A program made the translations under genes and the position numbers. DNA of 11,759 nt from Spirogloea muscicola (Eukaryota; Streptophyta; Zygnematophyceae; Spirogloeales; Spirogloeaceae). Under the pieces are notes generated by a model. That model saw nothing but the letters and a program-made list of their open reading frames with translations. It had not been told where the DNA came from and ran no database searches. The stretch covers positions 81,427 through 93,185 of the forward strand of contig WELB01000147.1 in the NCBI GenBank assembly GCA_009602725.1. Direction: 5' to 3'. Position 1 is the stretch's first letter, and each line of letters starts with the position of its first letter. Shown here one piece after another: positions 8,455-11,759 of this stretch.

Positions 8455-9373
8455 CAGCATAGTCTGTGTTGGACACAACTTGGCTTGCATCCAACACGGA
8501 GTACTTTCTAGCCCCCAAAATACAATGAGAGTAAGCCCTGAAGTCTTCAAAAGCTGGGAAGCACATGTAAGATAAGGGCAATTGCTATGTGAAGCAAGGC
8601 AGTAGAGGCAGTACTGGATGCAAAGTCCAGCACGTGCCTCTGCGCTGGTTGAATGTAACTGATTTCGTGTTCAGCACTTTGGACTGGGGAAATGTGCATG
8701 TACGGGAGCCAGAAACGTGGCTGGGTAGCGACTCTAACTTACTAGTCATGCGCTCTCCATATGAAAAGAGATGGCCTGGCACGTCGGGCTGTCTTCTGAA
8801 TCTCAGTCGACCACCTTGTTTCAATGAGCCCGACCGCTCTGCTCCAATGCTCCATGGCTGTGGCTGCCTACCACCCTGCTTGTAGGCGGAGCCTGCGCTA
8901 GTCTGATCTTTATCTGCCTCCATGAGCAGAAGTGAGCCTGTACCGCAGAGACGGGGGCGAACTGCCGGATATATGGAGAGGGGCAAACGCCCAGCTGAGT
9001 TCACGGAGTGGGGGAAAAGTGGGAAGCAATGACTGGTGAACACCGTCAAGCTTTGTGTTTGCAACAATGAGATCTGAGATATCGACGTTGTTGTATGTGC
9101 AGCAACATGTCTCAGCACTCAGGTTGGCGTTTCTGTGTCTGAATGGCAATTTGTACATTCGATAGCAAGCAGAGGCAATGACCTCTGTCCTCAGCAAGAT
9201 GTACATGAGCGACAGCTTCAGATGCCAGGCTCTCTACTTGTATTTACCTGAGCACTCAGATACTTGGTCACACACTACATAGTCATGTGACGATCTGAGC
9301 TCAAAGCGCTAAAAGGTGGCCCACAATCATGACTAGGCGAAGTTGCTATTGTTGCTTCTAACTAACCTGCAAC

Positions 9374-11759
9374 CTACCCCCGCAACCATGCATTTCGGAA
9401 CGACGATCTGTCCTTGAGAGAAGCATCATGGGGCTTGTACTCCTGCATCCCAACAAACTGAAATACATTGAGACCCTCCATCCGGCTTATAGGGCTTGCA
9501 GATGCCTTGTATCCATATTCTCATGCATGTTACTGGCCCCGTGACAGTAATGCACGTAAGGTTGGTAACTCATTCACTGCCTGCCCATGTCAAAGCACAG
9601 CCCCCTTGGGCTCCGAAGGCACCAAGCAAAGTTCATCTCATTCAGCAAAATGTTGGACACTTGACAAGGAGCCTGTGATGAAAAATTACAACTGCTTAAG
9701 GTCCAAGCTACAAGGTGAGAGGGTCAGTGGAAGCTTAGGTAGACTGTTTGAGACCAACCATGACATACGAAGGTGGTAGCTGTAGGTGCTTCTTGATGGA
9801 GTCTCGAAGCTGCATGACTGCCTGCACAGACAAGAGGAGAGTGTGTCAGAGAGACCTTGGCACGCCACGAAGCATTTATTTCTTCATTCTCTCTGGAACT
9901 TGATGAGCCACAGATACAGTACGGCCAACAGTACCAGGGACAGCCCTTAAAGTCTGAACGGCAGGCCTTGTGCTCAAGAATCGACATCTGCAAGAGAGTG
10001 CGCCCCAGCAGCATCTCTTGTAGGCAAACGAGATGGATTATGTGTGATTGATTGACCACTCCCACCTACTCCAGCAGCCTTGCACGGAACAATGTGATCC
10101 TCTCAAGTAAAGTGCAAACACTGAGGTTGCTCTTGCTTGAGACTGCAGCAGGTGGCTTCTCTGGAGCGCAGGTGTGACGAGCTCGTTCTAGTGACAAGCG
10201 TGCAACGAGGTGGACGATGGTCTTTATCCAGTTTTCGCCTTTGGTGCTCCCAGGGCCTGCAAGCTGATCTTCACCTGACTGTCGCTAGCGTCACGATTCC
10301 AGACGCTGACAATGTCGTCGCCAGTCCGGATGCTCAGCACTGCGCCGCAGACGCTCTCGCCCTGCTCGAGCTGGTCGCCTACAAGAGCCAGCACCTGCAC
10401 ATTGTTCCGCATTTGCAGGACGTCAGCGCAGTTTACAACCTCAAAGTGAGCAGAGCGTGCATTACTGTCGGGATAAAGGAAACAGATCAATAATGGGGTG
10501 TCTTGATACTTAGGCTCTGGGTTCTAGGGCAGGGTTGACCAGCTCCTCCCAGAAGCGGCCAACGAGTCCTTTGCGGAAGCGCGCTATCCACTTCCCCCCG
10601 CTGTGGTTTGCAGCATCCTGAGCATGCAGAAAATGCTGCAAGCCATTCAGGTCTTGCAGTACAGAATTGCCAGCGATCGGCCACGCATGAGAAGCCTTAC
10701 ATCCTCTCTCAGTCACTCTTCTCCATTCCCGCAAGCGCACCTCCCAGAGGGGCTTAATGCCGTCCTTGAAGAGGTGAAGGTCGGTCTGTGGTGGCAGGCC
10801 GGCCGGTCTGACAAGATGGCAGTAGCAGCCCCAGAAGCCCTCCACCTGCATCATTGGCAAGGGTGGAGGCGCAGTAATGTGATCAAGTACGCCATGCAGA
10901 GTGCCACTGAGCCATGACTGCAGACTTGATTGTAACGAGGAGCCCTGAGCCATTAAGACTACAGAGTCTTCAATCTGGTCATGATCCTGTCCTCATCCCA
11001 GATCTGATGCTCTATCACAAGACTTCTCCACAAGATGGCGAGCCATTGCAGAGGCGTCGTGGGCCTGGCTCGTCAAGGGGTAAGCAAGCCTTGCCACGCA
11101 GCTGGTCTGCAGTCCTCGTACCAAACTCTAAGGCGTCTCGTGCATTCGGAGGGCTTGCTCGGCGTCGTCGTGTGCGCACCGTGCTGAAGTCGTGGATCTT
11201 CCGCACGGAGTCCTCGTACGAGGCGCCCTTGAGGGGCCGGACGCGCGGCGCCGTCAGCGAGCGCTGGGTGTACCAGAGCACATACTTGAACTGCACAAGG
11301 GTCAGCCACCAGAACGATCGTCAGGGCCCGGGCTCGCCCACTTGGCCGCGCATGACCTCCACGGCACTAAGCCGCCGCCGTGGGGCTGGCGGCGGCGTGC
11401 ATGACCGGCTGCAAGGGCCAGTGGCCCCCTTAAACCCCAAGCCCTGAACCTACAGCCCAAACCCTAAATCAAGCCCAACAAGTTGCACCCCAAACCCCAA
11501 GCCCTGACGAAGTGCGGCGGCGAAGGCGTGCGTCCAGAACGGCGTCAGGGCCGCACTGCAGCTCCTGGCGCGCGGGAGCGTCGCCACGCTACTGCTGATT
11601 GAGCTGCCGGAGCACGGCGCACACCTGGAGAGAGTGCAGGCCGGCCTTGAGCTCCGCAGCCCGCCTCTCGCGGCGCTCCCGCTCGGCGGCCTCCGCGGCG
11701 GCGAGCCCTGGCAGCGCCGCGGTGCGGGCAGGCGGTGAGCGAGCGCCGAGGCCGCCGAG
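9374..11759 (-). CDS. Class II eIF4E family cap-binding protein (nCBP/4EHP), 5' partial
   Basis: This cytoplasmic mRNA-cap-binding protein belongs to the plant nCBP/animal 4EHP branch, which binds m7G caps but usually acts as a weak initiator or a repressor. Minus-strand exons are (11759 to 11625), 11290-11180, 10845-10741, 10617-10540, 10394-10275, 9821-9759 and 9442-9374. They give 226 residues with no start codon in view; Arabidopsis nCBP is about 220. Landmarks in order are RRAAELKAGLHSLQ|FKYVLWYTQR, GASYEDSVRKIHDFST, VEGFWGCYCHLVRP, DLHLFKDGIKPLWE|DAANHS, GGKWIARFRKGLVGRFWEEL, VLALVGDQLEQGE, VCGAVLSIRTGDDIVSVWNR, AVMQLRDSIKKHLQLPPSYVM and EYKPHDASLKDRSSFRNAWL. The first cap-stacking Trp of canonical eIF4E is replaced by Tyr (SYED), the class II hallmark. 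The second (PLWE), the dorsal VEGFW Trp and the Arg of SIR are kept. All six introns are phase 0. Confidence 0.93.
11429..11508 (+). repeat. Degenerate telomere-like CCCTAAA tract in nCBP intron 1
   Basis: Intron 1 of the minus-strand gene (11291-11624) contains an array of C-rich/A-rich heptamer-like units. It includes one plant-type AAACCCTAAA (11459-11468) and two exact copies of AAACCCCAAGCCCTGA (11432-11447 and 11492-11507) spaced 60 bases apart. The pattern resembles a decayed interstitial telomeric repeat. CCCTAAA is the telomere unit of many plants and streptophyte algae. The tract is short and diverged, so origin from telomere repair is an inference. Confidence 0.65.
11625..11759 (-). 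other. nCBP/4EHP first visible exon, N-terminal, open at window edge
   Basis: Read on the minus strand from the last base, 45 codons stay open to CAG|gtgtgc at 11625. The distal part is Ala/Arg/Glu-rich and ends with ELKAGLHSLQ, matching the ELKAGLHPL segment that immediately precedes the first core strand in plant nCBP. There is no ATG in this frame, so the initiator lies upstream of the window. The variable N-terminal extension of this family is poorly conserved, so the first 25 or so residues rest on frame continuity alone. Confidence 0.82.

Larger units (their letters stand above)
8053..9373. other. Convergent intergenic interval and 3'UTRs, no gene recognised
   Basis: About 1.3 kb separates the ARF stop (8050-8052) from the eIF4E-family stop (9374-9376). 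It should hold both 3'UTRs. No AATAAA is obvious; a TGTAA pentamer occurs at 8245-8249, about 195 bases after the ARF stop, but that signal is typical of chlorophytes and is weak evidence here. Open frames of 98-177 codons on both strands (for example 8589-8885 + and 8585-9118 -) overlap each other, resemble no family I know, and have the composition of chance frames. No tRNA or structured RNA is evident. Confidence 0.7.

Noticed and set aside
8585-9118. 177-codon minus-strand open frame in the intergenic interval, overlapped by a 98-codon plus-strand frame
   Set aside because: No recognisable domain, opposite-strand frames overlap each other, and composition looks like chance reading of non-coding DNA.
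9735-9758. C-terminus of nCBP ending VGLKQST at the TAA 9735-9737
   Set aside because: Splicing at 9759 to 9442 recovers the strongly conserved EYKPHDASL...WLRG tail of plant nCBP.
11073-11309. 78-codon minus-strand frame and 11192-11404 plus-strand frame over nCBP exon 2
   Set aside because: Off-frame shadows of the exon encoding FKYVLWYTQR; the correct frame matches the eIF4E family.

Overview
This window looks like nuclear DNA from a streptophyte: a charophyte-grade green alga or an early-diverging land plant. The evidence is an auxin response factor (ARF) gene with the full N-terminal dimerisation, B3, ancillary and PB1 architecture. It lies beside a plant-type class II eIF4E gene (nCBP/4EHP), and both genes are rich in short spliceosomal introns. 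CCCTAAA-type telomere-like sequence in one intron fits a plant lineage. The sequence does not allow naming the species. There is no sign of prokaryotic genes, CRISPR arrays, insertion sequences or a recognisable transposon.

Layout: positions 1-123 are an unbroken poly-T tract. Positions 124-532 are a GC-rich leader with several upstream ATGs. The ARF gene runs on the + strand from ATG 533 to TAG 8052. Eight 5' exons (533-4333) encode the complete DNA-binding module, and the last two (7603-8052) encode PB1. Between them lies a fast-evolving middle region whose exon chain I can only partly fix; it includes a KRPP-type exon ending at 4664 and a large acidic/serine-rich exon ending at 7226. Positions 8053-9373 are a convergent intergenic/3'UTR interval with only minor tandem repeats. 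The second gene lies on the - strand, from beyond 11759 down to TAG 9374. It encodes nCBP/4EHP in seven visible exons separated by six phase-0 introns; its start codon lies outside the window.

The two genes converge tail to tail and have unrelated roles: one is an auxin-pathway transcription factor, the other a cap-binding translation regulator. No operon-like or pathway link is implied. The points most worth a second look are an ARF PB1 domain that keeps its basic face but has lost much of its acidic OPCA cluster, an A/B-like ARF DNA-binding domain with a short non-Q-rich middle region, competing exon chains in that middle region, an upstream ORF overlapping the ARF start, the telomere-like repeat in the eIF4E intron, and the poly-T block at the edge. 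I found no convincing undescribed system.
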